Part shown: positions 56,397-64,000 of the stretch, in pieces
How the letters are laid out: every line of letters begins with the position of its first letter
How positions within the stretch are numbered: the first letter of the stretch is position 1
From: Aphodovivens avicola
GTDB lineage: Bacteria > Actinomycetota > Coriobacteriia > Coriobacteriales > Eggerthellaceae
Assembly (NCBI GenBank): GCA_018712515.1
Contig: DVGW01000003.1
Location: 62,001-126,000 of the forward strand
Direction of reading: 5' to 3'
DNA length: 64,000 nt
Program-made: the position numbers and the translations under genes
The notes under the pieces: generated by a model
Told to the model about the DNA's origin: nothing
The model's input: the letters and a program-made list of their open reading frames with translations, nothing else
Database searches by the model: none

Positions 56397-58316
56397 ATGT
56401 CACCCAAGCAGAAACGATGGCTCGCGCGCATCGTCGTCGCGTTGATCCTGCTCTTCGCGGTGATGGCGTTCACCGAGTTCGCGCCACTTGAGGAATGGCT
56501 CGGCAGCCGCACCGCCGCGATCTGGGTCGAGTTCGGCCTGTTCCTCATCCCCTACTTGATCGCGGGTTACGACGTGCTCTGGGAGGCGGTGGAGAACATC
56601 GGGCGCGGCCAGGTGTTCGACGAGAACTTCCTGATGAGCGTCGCCACGATCGGCGCGTTCGCGATGGTGCTGTTCCCTGACGCCGACCCCCATATGGCGG
56701 AAGGCGCGGCGGTCATGCTGTTCTACCAGGTGGGCGAGCTGTTCCAAAGCTACGCCGTCGGAAAGAGCCGCAAGTCCATCGCCGACATGATGGACATCGC
56801 CCCCGAATACGCCAACCTCGAGTCCGATGGCGCGATCCGGGAGGTCGACCCCGACGAGGTCCCCGTCGGAAGCATCATCGTCGTCAAACCCGGCGAGCGC
56901 ATCCCCCTCGACGGCGTCGTCGTCGAGGGCGTCTCGCAGCTCGACACCGCCGCGCTCACCGGCGAGAGCATGCCGCGCCACGTTGACGCGGGCGCGGAGG
57001 TCATCTCGGGCTGCGTCAACATGACGGGCGTCCTGCGCGTCAAGACGACCAAGCCCTACGGCGAGTCGACGGTCGCGCGCATCCTCGAGCTCGTCGAGAA
57101 CGCCGCCGAGAAGAAGGCGCGCACCGAGAACTTCATCACGCGCTTCGCCCGCTACTACACCCCCATCGTCACCGGAGCGGCGCTGCTCATCGCGGTCGTA
57201 CCGCCCCTGTTCGGCATGGGCGCGTGGAGCGATTGGGTTCTGCGCGGCCTGACGTTCCTCGTCGTGTCGTGCCCCTGCGCGCTCGTGATCAGCGTGCCGC
57301 TGTCGTTCTTCGGCGGCATCGGCGGGGCGTCCAGGCTCGGCATCCTCATCAAGGGCTCCAACTACCTCGAGCTGCTCTCGAAGGTCGACACCGTCGTGTT
57401 CGACAAGACCGGCACGCTGACGAGCGGCTCGTTCAAAGTCGTCGCGATCCATCCCGAAGAGGGCATCGATGCCGATTACGTGCTCTCGCACGCGGCGCAC
57501 GCCGAGGCGTTTTCGGATCATCCGATCGCCATCTCGCTGCGCGAGGCGTACGCGGGCGAGATCGACGCCGCGCGGATCGCCGAAGCGCGGGAGGAGTCCG
57601 GCCACGGCGTGAGCGCGCTCGTCGACCAGAGGCTCGTCCTGGTCGGAAACGACAAGCTGATGGCGCGCCACGGCGGCTCGTGGCAAGACTGCGAGCTGAC
57701 CGGCACGGTCCTGCATGTGAGCATCGACGGGACGTATGCGGGCCATATCGTGATCGCCGACGTGATCAAGAACGACGCCCACCGCACGATCCGCGAGCTG
57801 CACGAGGCTGGCATCGGCAAATGCGTCATGCTCACGGGCGACCGACGCGACGTCGCGGAAGCGGTCGCCGCGGAGCTCGGCATCGACGAGGTCCGCGCGC
57901 AGCTGCTGCCCGAGGGCAAGGTCGACGCGGTCGAGGAGCTCTTGGCGCAGGAGCGGGACGATGGGAAGCTCGCGTTCGTGGGCGACGGCATCAACGACGC
58001 ACCGGTCCTGACGCGCGCCGACGTGGGCATCGCGATGGGCGCGATGGGATCCGACGCGGCGATCGAGGCCGCTGACGTCGTGCTCATGGACGACAAGCCG
58101 TCCAACATCTCCAAGGCGATCCGCCTGGCACGCAAGACGATGCGCATCGTATGGCAGAACATCGTGTTCGCGCTCGGCATCAAGATCGTCATCCTGGTGC
58201 TGGCTGCCGTCGGCATCGCCAACATGTGGCTTGCCGTGTTCGGGGACGTGGGCGTGGCAGTGCTCGCCATCCTCAACGCGATGCGCGCCATGGGAGTGTC
58301 GAAGCTGCGCGACTGA
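56397..58316 (+). CDS. Zn/Cd/Pb-translocating P1B-type ATPase
   Basis: A 639-residue metal-exporting P-type ATPase. It lacks an N-terminal HMA domain (MSPKQKRWLAR begins right at TM1). The metal site CPC is at residues 292-294 (SCPCALV), the phosphorylated Asp is in DKTGTLT (D336), the P1B His-Pro is in FSDHPIAIS, the hinge is GDGINDAP, and the last helices carry FGDVGVAVLAILNAMR, whose Asp is typical of Zn/Cd/Pb (P1B-2) pumps. It exports zinc, cadmium or lead. Third gene of the operon with the ArsR sensor and HMA chaperone. Confidence 0.95.
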   Translation: MSPKQKRWLARIVVALILLFAVMAFTEFAPLEEWLGSRTAAIWVEFGLFLIPYLIAGYDVLWEAVENIGRGQVFDENFLMSVATIGAFAMVLFPDADPHMAEGAAVMLFYQVGELFQSYAVGKSRKSIADMMDIAPEYANLESDGAIREVDPDEVPVGSIIVVKPGERIPLDGVVVEGVSQLDTAALTGESMPRHVDAGAEVISGCVNMTGVLRVKTTKPYGESTVARILELVENAAEKKARTENFITRFARYYTPIVTGAALLIAVVPPLFGMGAWSDWVLRGLTFLVVSCPCALVISVPLSFFGGIGGASRLGILIKGSNYLELLSKVDTVVFDKTGTLTSGSFKVVAIHPEEGIDADYVLSHAAHAEAFSDHPIAISLREAYAGEIDAARIAEAREESGHGVSALVDQRLVLVGNDKLMARHGGSWQDCELTGTVLHVSIDGTYAGHIVIADVIKNDAHRTIRELHEAGIGKCVMLTGDRRDVAEAVAAELGIDEVRAQLLPEGKVDAVEELLAQERDDGKLAFVGDGINDAPVLTRADVGIAMGAMGSDAAIEAADVVLMDDKPSNISKAIRLARKTMRIVWQNIVFALGIKIVILVLAAVGIANMWLAVFGDVGVAVLAILNAMRAMGVSKLRD

Positions 58317-58370
58317 CGCGACGCCGCGGAGCCGCCGGCGGGTGCCCTAAGGCGCCCGTCCGTTCGAAAA

Positions 58371-58398
58371 GGAAGCCGTCCTATCCGGGACGGCTTCC
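58371..58398. terminator. Bidirectional terminator between efflux pump and coaX
   Basis: GGAAGCCGTCC-TATCCG-GGACGGCTTCC, an 11-bp stem with AAAA before it and CATGCATTT after, between two convergent genes. A GGGTGCC...GGCGCCC stem lies just before it. Confidence 0.75.
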
Positions 58399-58474
58399 AT
58401 GCATTTGGAGCTCTGTTGTACGCCAGGAGGGCGGCGGAGTGTGGCGTCGACGCTCCGCTCGATCATGTGCGGAT

Positions 58475-59356
58475 CTACCGGCGGTTGAGCGCGTGAAGGC
58501 GCGCGAGGCCGCGCAAGGTGAGCGTCGCGTCCGCGCGCGCCTCATGCCCGAGCAGCGGCGCGACGGACGCGGCGTCCGTGCCTGTGACGACAACCGTGTA
58601 GTCAGCCGGATGCTCGCGCTCGATCATGTCGAGCAGGCCGTCGATGCGCGCGATCTCGCCGAGAACCACGCCGGACTGCATCGCCTCGCGCGTGCACGTC
58701 CCGATTACCTTTTTGGGCGCCGCGATCTCGACGACGGGAAGCTTCGCCGCCCGCGCCGCCAGCGAGCGCGCCCCAAGCGCCATGCCCGGCGCGATGATGC
58801 CTCCCAGAAACACGCCCTCGGCGTCGACGACCTCGAAGTTGGTCGTGGTTCCCAGATCGACGACGATCGCGGGAGGCGCGTAGTCGGCGAGCAGCGCGGC
58901 AAGATCGGCCATCCGATCGGCCCCGATCTCGGCGGGGTCCCGGTACTTCATGCTGACGCCCGTCTTGATGCCGGGCCCGACCGTGAGGGGGCGGCGCCCG
59001 GTGAGGCGGCGCAGCGCCTCCTGCCACGGTGCCGCGAGATCGGGGACGACGCACGAGATGACCGCATCGTCCACGAGGTCGGGATCGAGGGAAAGCGCGC
59101 CTGCGGAAGGCATCTCGCGCACGGACGCATCCACGCCCGTCGCGCGGTTCCGCACGTCGAACGACGCGCGGCGGGCCATACGCTCAAGCGCCGAAAACGC
59201 CGTCTCGAACGCCTCGTCGGGCGTGAGGCGCTCCGGCGTCGTGAGCGTCCACGTCGCCAGGAGCACACCGTCCGAAAAGGCTCCGAGGGAGGTCTGGGTG
59301 TTCCCCACATCGACTGCGAGCAGCACGTTTGCGTCTTTGCCGTTGCGTTTTGCCAT
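58475..59356 (-). CDS. coaX: Type III pantothenate kinase
   Basis: First enzyme of coenzyme A synthesis (pantothenate to phosphopantothenate). The 293-residue ASKHA-fold protein has AVDVGNTQTSLG (ATP/phosphate motif 1), GADRMADLAALL, VDLGTTTNFEVVD (catalytic Asp and phosphate 2) and GGIIAPGMALGARSLA. A ~15-residue insert (ATGVDASVREMPSAG) extends it past the usual 255. The start is the ATG at 59354-59356 after GGAGG. It is the last gene on its strand before the terminator at 58371; the OPT gene lies 39 bp upstream on the same strand, so the two may be co-transcribed. Confidence 0.94.
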   Translation of the reverse strand: MAKRNGKDANVLLAVDVGNTQTSLGAFSDGVLLATWTLTTPERLTPDEAFETAFSALERMARRASFDVRNRATGVDASVREMPSAGALSLDPDLVDDAVISCVVPDLAAPWQEALRRLTGRRPLTVGPGIKTGVSMKYRDPAEIGADRMADLAALLADYAPPAIVVDLGTTTNFEVVDAEGVFLGGIIAPGMALGARSLAARAAKLPVVEIAAPKKVIGTCTREAMQSGVVLGEIARIDGLLDMIEREHPADYTVVVTGTDAASVAPLLGHEARADATLTLRGLARLHALNRR

Positions 59357-59395
59357 TCGTCCGTCCTCCTTGCGCATGCGATGGGCCGCCGCCTA

Positions 59396-61165
59396 TCACG
59401 CCAGCATTCCCGACGCGATCGTCCAGAGCGCGACGAGCACGCCCACCACAGATTCGCCGCCGAGCAGGCCGCTCGCGACGACGAGGCCCGTCTGCTCGTG
59501 GCGCTTCTCAAGCTCCGCGCGGTCCTCGGGAGCAGCCGCCGCGCGACGCCGCTTCCCCACCGCATTGTAGACCACGCGGACCATCGCGCCGAAAAACGCC
59601 GCCGCCGACATGTAGAACGGCAGGTAGATGCCGAGGCCGAGCATCATCGCCGGGGCTTTGACCAGGTACAGGACGAACCCCGCCGCGAACCCGACGAGGA
59701 ACGCCGGGATGGACGGGATGCCCGCGACCATCGTCGCCACGACCGACGCCTGAGCCGCCACGAACGAGCCTTGGGCGCCGAACGCGTCCGCGCCGTACGC
59801 CGTGAGCAGGATGAACATGACCGCCACGGCTACGAACGCGCCGATGACGCTGCCGATCGCCTGGGCGATCCACTGCGCGCGCCAATCGGTGCCGAGGATG
59901 TGGCCCGCCTTGAAGTCGTACATGACGTCGCCCGCCAGACCGCACGCCACCGCGATCACGCCGGCGACGTAGAACAGCTGCACCTCGGTGGAGCCGGAGA
60001 ACGCCGCGACGAACAGCAGCACGATCAAGCCGAAGATCTCCATCGGGTCGATGCCGGTCTGGCCGCAGCTTTGCGCGGCCATCGCGCAGGTGACGAACGA
60101 GAGCAGCACGACGACGAGCGCGACGAGCGGCCCGAACCCCAAGACGATGCAGAGCACGAGCCCGACGGCGGCAGCAGCGAGCGCGATGAGGCCGGCGGTC
60201 AGTCGGATGTTCTTGATGGCGGGCTGAGCTGCCGGGACATCCGCATGCGCGGCGGCTTCCCAAGCCCCGCCCGCCGCGGCTTTGCCGGCGACGTCCGCGT
60301 GCGCCGCGGCATCCGTCGCGCCCGCTGCGTCCGTCGCGCCGCCGCGCCGCAGCGCCTCGAGCGCCTTGCCGGCGATCATCTTGACAACGACGGCGATGCC
60401 GCAGCCCATCATGGCACCCATGCCGAGGCTCGACGTGATCCCCTGGCCGGTGGCAACGTTCCACAGTCCCAGCGCCGAGCCGCCGACGATGATGCCGAAG
60501 CTGCCGAGCAGCGCCCCGAGGAACCAGACAACCACCGACGACGTGCCGACGAGGAAGCCCATCGACATCATGAGCGGCGAGTTGTACAGGCCAAACGACA
60601 CGCCCGGAACGCTCACGCCCTGGAAGAAGACGGTCGGCAGCACCGCGATCCCGTCGCGCAGCCACGTGTAGACGCCGGCGAGCCCGAGCGCGCCGAAGAG
60701 CTTACGGCCCGTCGCACCGCCTGCCTCGCCGGCTTTGAGCGTCTCTGCCGCTGCCTGGCCTATCGGGAACTCCAGCGGCTCATCCTCGATGAAGCGCCGG
60801 CGGAGAAGGACCGTGCAGATGGAGCCGAGCACCGTGCCGCCGAGGGCGACGGCAAGCAGCTGCGGCCAGGTGGTCTGGTCCGCGAACCCGAGCATCCATG
60901 CGGCGGGGATCGTGAACGCCAGACCTCCGGCGACCATGGAGCCCGCCGACATGACGGTGTGCGTGACGTTGGCCTCGTTGAGGTCGGCATGCCCCTTGTT
61001 GAGGGCTTTGAGGAAGAAAAGCGAGACGATGGCGGCGAATACGATCGGCCAGGGAAGGGCGCCCATCTTGAGCGCCGTGTACGCCGATGCCGCCGTGATG
61101 ACGACGCAGCCGACGACGCCGATGGCGATGCCACGGGCGGTCAGCTGCCCTTTGGGCAGGTTCAT
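59396..61165 (-). CDS. OPT-family oligopeptide transporter
   Basis: A 589-residue, roughly 14-helix membrane protein. Family landmarks include KMGALPWPIVFAAIVSLF, EFPIGQAAAETLKAG, GQTGIDPMEIFGL and the C-terminal ASGLLGGESVVGVLVAL. OPT proteins import small peptides or metal chelates with protons. A ~40-residue Ala/Asp/His-rich hydrophilic insert (ATDAAGATDAAAHADVAG) splits the two halves and is probably a cytoplasmic loop. The ATG at 61163-61165 follows a weak AAGGAG-like site. It is upstream of coaX; a REPIN sits ~80 bp before it. Confidence 0.9.
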   Translation of the reverse strand: MNLPKGQLTARGIAIGVVGCVVITAASAYTALKMGALPWPIVFAAIVSLFFLKALNKGHADLNEANVTHTVMSAGSMVAGGLAFTIPAAWMLGFADQTTWPQLLAVALGGTVLGSICTVLLRRRFIEDEPLEFPIGQAAAETLKAGEAGGATGRKLFGALGLAGVYTWLRDGIAVLPTVFFQGVSVPGVSFGLYNSPLMMSMGFLVGTSSVVVWFLGALLGSFGIIVGGSALGLWNVATGQGITSSLGMGAMMGCGIAVVVKMIAGKALEALRRGGATDAAGATDAAAHADVAGKAAAGGAWEAAAHADVPAAQPAIKNIRLTAGLIALAAAAVGLVLCIVLGFGPLVALVVVLLSFVTCAMAAQSCGQTGIDPMEIFGLIVLLFVAAFSGSTEVQLFYVAGVIAVACGLAGDVMYDFKAGHILGTDWRAQWIAQAIGSVIGAFVAVAVMFILLTAYGADAFGAQGSFVAAQASVVATMVAGIPSIPAFLVGFAAGFVLYLVKAPAMMLGLGIYLPFYMSAAAFFGAMVRVVYNAVGKRRRAAAAPEDRAELEKRHEQTGLVVASGLLGGESVVGVLVALWTIASGMLA

Positions 61166-61244
61166 ATGAGCTCCTTCGCGTATATCCGCTCCCCCTCAAG
61201 CGGGAAGTCGGGTTACCGAACAGACGCGAAGCAGTATAGCAGCT

Positions 61245-61320
61245 CCGCGTGAGAAAAGGGGACAGTCACTTTTTCTCATTGCCCAATGAGAAAAAGTGAC
61301 TGTCCCCTTTTCTCACGCGG
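61245..61320. repeat. REPIN-like paired palindrome, copy C
   Basis: CCGCGTGAGAAAAGGGGACAG... (61245-61280) and its exact complement (61285-61320), 36 bp each with a 4-bp spacer. Inner TGAGAAAAAGTGACTGTCCC matches copy A. It lies between the OPT and glycosyltransferase genes, 25 bp past the latter's stop. Confidence 0.85.
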
Positions 61321-61344
61321 CCGGCCGGCGGGCCGGCGGAACGG

Positions 61345-62376
61345 CTAGTTGAACTTGAAGATCTTCTGGGCCACGTGGTAGCCGGTGATGCCGATGCGGC
61401 GGCCGAGCTCGGTGGGGATGTTGGTCGCCAGGTTGAGCACGCTGTTCTTGACGCGGTTGTAGACGCCGGGATTGTGCTCCTTCAGGTACGCCCAGATGGA
61501 GTCGCGCTTCTCCTCCGCCTCGGCGGTGTTGATCATCCGCAGGAAGATCGAGCAGATGCACATCATCATCGACAGGTAGTTCTCCATGTAGCGCTCGAGG
61601 CGCTTCTCCCCCACCGCGTCGGGCAGCGGGACGGCGTCGATCATGATGCGGGTGATCTTGAGCTGCTGGTCGATGCGGCCCATCATCACGCTCTCGTTGA
61701 CGCTTTGGTCCTCGCGGCCGATGAAGTAGCGGTACATGTCGACGTCGAGGTAGTACATCGTCTTGACGTGCGGCAGCGGCACGTACACGAAGATGTTGTC
61801 GACGTAGAAGGTGTGCTGCGGAAGCTTAAGCCCCATGTCGCGCAAAAGCTCGGTGCGGTAGATGACCGAGTGCATGAGCAGGTACTGGCTGGGATTGAAA
61901 TGCCCGACGTCCGCCCAGGTGAACTCCTCGCCGACCGGGAAGACGTTCTTGTAGCGGATGACGGTGCGCGTGTTCTCGTGCACCTTCTCGTAGACGTAGT
62001 TGCCGATCACGAGATCGGTGGCGTCGCGCAGCTCGCACTGGCGGCGAAGGTAGCGCATCACCTCGCGCATGGCATCGGCGTCCAGCCAGTCGTCGGAGTC
62101 GACGACCTTGAAGTAGCGGCCCTCGGCATGCGCGAGGCCGGTGTTGACCGCCTGGCCGTGCCCGCCGTTGGGCTGGTGCACGGCCAGGATCGTCTCGGGG
62201 TACTCCGCCTGCCAGGCGTCGGCCTTCTCCGCCGTGTCGTCTTTGGTGGAGCCGTCGTCCACGATCACGATCTGGATGTCGTTGCGCCCCTCGTCGCAGG
62301 CGAGAAGCGACTTGATGCAGTTGTCCATGTAGGCTGCCGAGTTGTAGCACGGCACCGCGAACGTGATCGTCTTCAT
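61345..62376 (-). CDS. Family 2 glycosyltransferase
   Basis: A 343-residue GT-A-fold enzyme. The nucleotide-sugar site shows VPCYNSAAYM, IVIVDDGSTKDDT and the metal-binding KVVDSDDWLDAD (DxD), then NGGHGQAVNTG. No transmembrane helix is evident, only a basic C-terminal tail. It presumably adds a sugar to a cell-surface glycan. It starts 39 bp after UDP-galactopyranose mutase on the same strand, so it may use or extend a galactofuranose-containing polymer. Confidence 0.9.
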   Translation of the reverse strand: MKTITFAVPCYNSAAYMDNCIKSLLACDEGRNDIQIVIVDDGSTKDDTAEKADAWQAEYPETILAVHQPNGGHGQAVNTGLAHAEGRYFKVVDSDDWLDADAMREVMRYLRRQCELRDATDLVIGNYVYEKVHENTRTVIRYKNVFPVGEEFTWADVGHFNPSQYLLMHSVIYRTELLRDMGLKLPQHTFYVDNIFVYVPLPHVKTMYYLDVDMYRYFIGREDQSVNESVMMGRIDQQLKITRIMIDAVPLPDAVGEKRLERYMENYLSMMMCICSIFLRMINTAEAEEKRDSIWAYLKEHNPGVYNRVKNSVLNLATNIPTELGRRIGITGYHVAQKIFKFN

Positions 62377-62415
62377 GTGCGGTTTCCTTTCAACCAGCGT
62401 CCGAACCGATGAGGG

Positions 62416-63639
62416 CTACGCGCCCTCGCCCACCAGCTCGTCGGCGAGCGCCAACGCGCGGCCGATGATGACGTCCATGTTGTAGTAGCGGTACTCCGCC
62501 AGACGTCCCAGCGGATGGAAGTTCGGCAGCTTCTCAGTCAGGGCGAGGTAGCGGTTGTAGTGCGCGGTGTTCTCCTCGGAGATGATCGCGTAGTACGGGA
62601 TCTGGCTCTCGGGATCGTCGTAGGAGTGGCTGTACTCCTTCATGATGGTCGTCTTGTCGGACTCCTGGCCGGTCAGGTAGGTGAACTCGGTGATGCGGGT
62701 GTAGTCCTCGGTCACCGTGAAGTTGACCGTGCCGCAGGGCAGGACATGCTGCTGGTCGTGCGTCTCGTACTTGAAGTCGAGCGTGCGGTACGGCAGGCGC
62801 CCGAAGCGGGACAGGAACAGCTCGTCGAGCGGACCGGTGTAGACGATGGGGCCGTCGAAGTCCTGGCCCTTGATCGCGATGGCGGAAAGCGGCGAATCCT
62901 CGGCGTCGTTTACGAACTTGAGGTCGAACACGCTTTCGGCCTCGGTGTCCAGGCAGACGACGATGTTGTCATGGGAGAGCATGTTCTCGAACAGCGGCGT
63001 GTAGCCGTCAAGCGGCATGCCCTGGTAGGCATCCTGGAAGTAGCGGTTGTCGCGCGAGATGAACACGGGCACGCGCGCGGTGACGGAGGGGTCGACCTCC
63101 TCGGGCGTGAGGCCCCACTGCTTCTGGGTGTAGTAGAGGAAGACGTTCTTGTACACGAAGTCGGCGATCTCAGCCAGCTCGGGATCGTCCTGCTCGCGCA
63201 GCTCGATGATCGGGACCTTGCGCTCGTCGCCGAACGTCTGGATCAGCTTCTCGATGAGATGGGCGGCCTTCTCCTTACCGAACGCGATCTCCATCGAGTT
63301 CTTGTTGAACGGCACGGGCATGTAGGTGCCGTACCAGTCGGCGAGCACCTCGTGCTGGTAGTCGCGCCACTCGGTGAAGCGGCGGACGTAGTCGAACGCG
63401 CGCTTGTCGTTGGTGTGGAAGATATGGGGGCCGTAGCGGTGCACCAGGATGCCGGCGTCGTCGAGTTCGTCGTACATGTTGCCGCCGATATGGCCGCGCT
63501 TCTCGATAACGAGGACCTTCTTGCCGCCGCGCTCGGCGAGCTCGCGCGCCGTGACCGCACCCGCGAAGCCGGTACCGACGACCACCGCGTCGAACTCGGC
63601 AATGTCGATGTCATTGAATACGGAATACTGAACGCCCAT
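62416..63639 (-). CDS. glf: UDP-galactopyranose mutase
   Basis: FAD enzyme that isomerises UDP-galactopyranose to UDP-galactofuranose, the donor for galactofuranose in cell-surface glycans. The 407-residue product has the Rossmann dinucleotide motif VVVGTGFAGAVTARELAE, VLVIEKRGHIGGNMYDE, GPHIFHTND, YTQKQWG and PEEVDPSVTARVPVF; all fit bacterial Glf. The start is the ATG at 63637-63639 after AAAGGAG. It is the first gene of an operon with the glycosyltransferase. A GATAAT-like -10 lies near 63790 on the minus strand. Confidence 0.95.
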   Translation of the reverse strand: MGVQYSVFNDIDIAEFDAVVVGTGFAGAVTARELAERGGKKVLVIEKRGHIGGNMYDELDDAGILVHRYGPHIFHTNDKRAFDYVRRFTEWRDYQHEVLADWYGTYMPVPFNKNSMEIAFGKEKAAHLIEKLIQTFGDERKVPIIELREQDDPELAEIADFVYKNVFLYYTQKQWGLTPEEVDPSVTARVPVFISRDNRYFQDAYQGMPLDGYTPLFENMLSHDNIVVCLDTEAESVFDLKFVNDAEDSPLSAIAIKGQDFDGPIVYTGPLDELFLSRFGRLPYRTLDFKYETHDQQHVLPCGTVNFTVTEDYTRITEFTYLTGQESDKTTIMKEYSHSYDDPESQIPYYAIISEENTAHYNRYLALTEKLPNFHPLGRLAEYRYYNMDVIIGRALALADELVGEGA

Positions 63640-63938
63640 GAGGCTCCTTTCGGTTTGCATGATGCGACGCGTGCATCCCGCCTTCGAGGGTTGCGGGGCC
63701 TTGCCGCCGACCGCGCCGGCGGCGATCCGAAGCACGCGCAAATTGAACCGTGAGCCATTTTACCGGGAAGGCGCACAGCACGGGCGATTATCATAAAAGG
63801 CGGATATTTAGCCGGGCCCTCGCGCCCTGGCCGGCACGAGGAGGGGCGGCACCGAAGGATTCCGCGCCCGCAGGCGGCTCGCACCCGCGCAGCGCGGGTC
63901 GCGACGCCCCCATCCGCGACCTTACGAACGGAGGCACC

Positions 63939-64000
63939 ATGAGCACGTTTCTCGAATCCATGATCTCCCGCGCCAAGGCGGACAAACGGACGATCGTCCT
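63939..64000 (+). CDS. pta: Phosphate acetyltransferase, N-terminus only
   Basis: Partial gene cut by the right edge. The ATG at 63939 follows CGGAGG, and the first 20 residues (MSTFLESMISRAKADKRTIV) fit Pta, which begins with a helix and the strand leading to the LPEG motif. Pta converts acetyl-CoA to acetyl phosphate in acetate metabolism. The identification rests on 20 residues, so it is moderate. It is divergent from glf; the 299-bp spacer (63640-63938) holds an ACCCGCGC...GCGCGGGT stem at about 63881-63900 and no other clear feature. Confidence 0.65.
   Translation, partial: MSTFLESMISRAKADKRTIV

Noticed and set aside
57803..61252. Other long frames with no stop, for example opposite the efflux ATPase, coaX/OPT, metK, mfd, the hydrogenase large subunit and the kinase
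   Set aside because: All are opposite or out of frame to genes with conserved motifs, and read as Arg/His/Ala-rich low-information protein.

Overview
The window is high-GC, gene-dense chromosomal DNA. It most likely comes from an anaerobic actinobacterium of the class Coriobacteriia, family Eggerthellaceae or close to it. The reasons are strong GC bias at third codon positions, a membrane-bound group 1 [NiFe] hydrogenase operon, a COG3044-type ABC-class ATPase, a Coriobacteria-style repeat load and several housekeeping genes with actinobacterial features. The genus is inferred from gene content, not proven. No rRNA, CRISPR array, prophage, complete IS or integrase was seen.

Layout. 1-9.2 kb: lspA (partial) and ileS on the minus strand, a DegV lipid-binding protein, DNA polymerase IV, trpS, two tRNAs, a small zinc-ribbon protein and a THUMP/RlmK-like protein that seems to have lost both methyltransferase cores. 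9.3-19.2 kb: rpoD, a three-gene Ser/Thr kinase-FHA-membrane protein operon, priA, and a COG3044 ATPase with an Arg/Gly-rich tail. 19.2-25 kb: a structured intergenic segment, metK under a SAM riboswitch, a neurotransmitter:sodium symporter-family gene and a NERD-helicase. 25-27 kb: a small accessory island (Fic protein, a 61-aa protein, a double-glycine-leader peptide). 27-33 kb: an ATP-grasp protein, a TIGR01906 membrane protein in one continuous frame with gltX, and a PaaI-like thioesterase. A dipeptidase, an EamA transporter and mfd then form an operon with 4-bp overlaps. 37-43 kb: a carboxymuconolactone-decarboxylase-like protein and the hydrogenase operon (small, large, cytochrome b, membrane protein, maturation protease). 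43.5-54 kb: pheA, mntP, a mutY-like glycosylase, Rrf2, a degenerate AAA protein, a HAD phosphatase, and a heterodimeric ABC exporter under a MarR repressor. 54-56 kb: tRNA-Asp inside about 1.6 kb of decayed and tandem repeats. 55.7-58.3 kb: a Zn/Cd/Pb efflux operon (ArsR/SmtB sensor, HMA chaperone, P-type ATPase). 58.4-64 kb: coaX, an OPT transporter, a family 2 glycosyltransferase, UDP-galactopyranose mutase and the start of pta.

Three repeat systems stand out. One is a roughly 110-bp multi-hairpin element carried in the loop of two unrelated terminator-like hairpins; it has a conserved, co-varying core and locus-specific arms. The second is a REPIN-like family of paired palindromes (TGAGAAAAAG...CTTTTTCTCA) at three places, plus one half-element domesticated inside the priA coding frame. 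The third is a sister palindrome pair built on TGTGACA...TGTCACA. No transposase able to move any of them lies in the window.

Most genes are housekeeping and confidently assigned. The oddities worth testing are the doubly deleted RlmKL homologue, the TIGR01906-GltX fusion frame, the Gly-Gly-leader zinc-ribbon peptide, the kinase/FHA operon, the multi-branched intergenic structure near 19.5 kb and the terminator-borne repeat.
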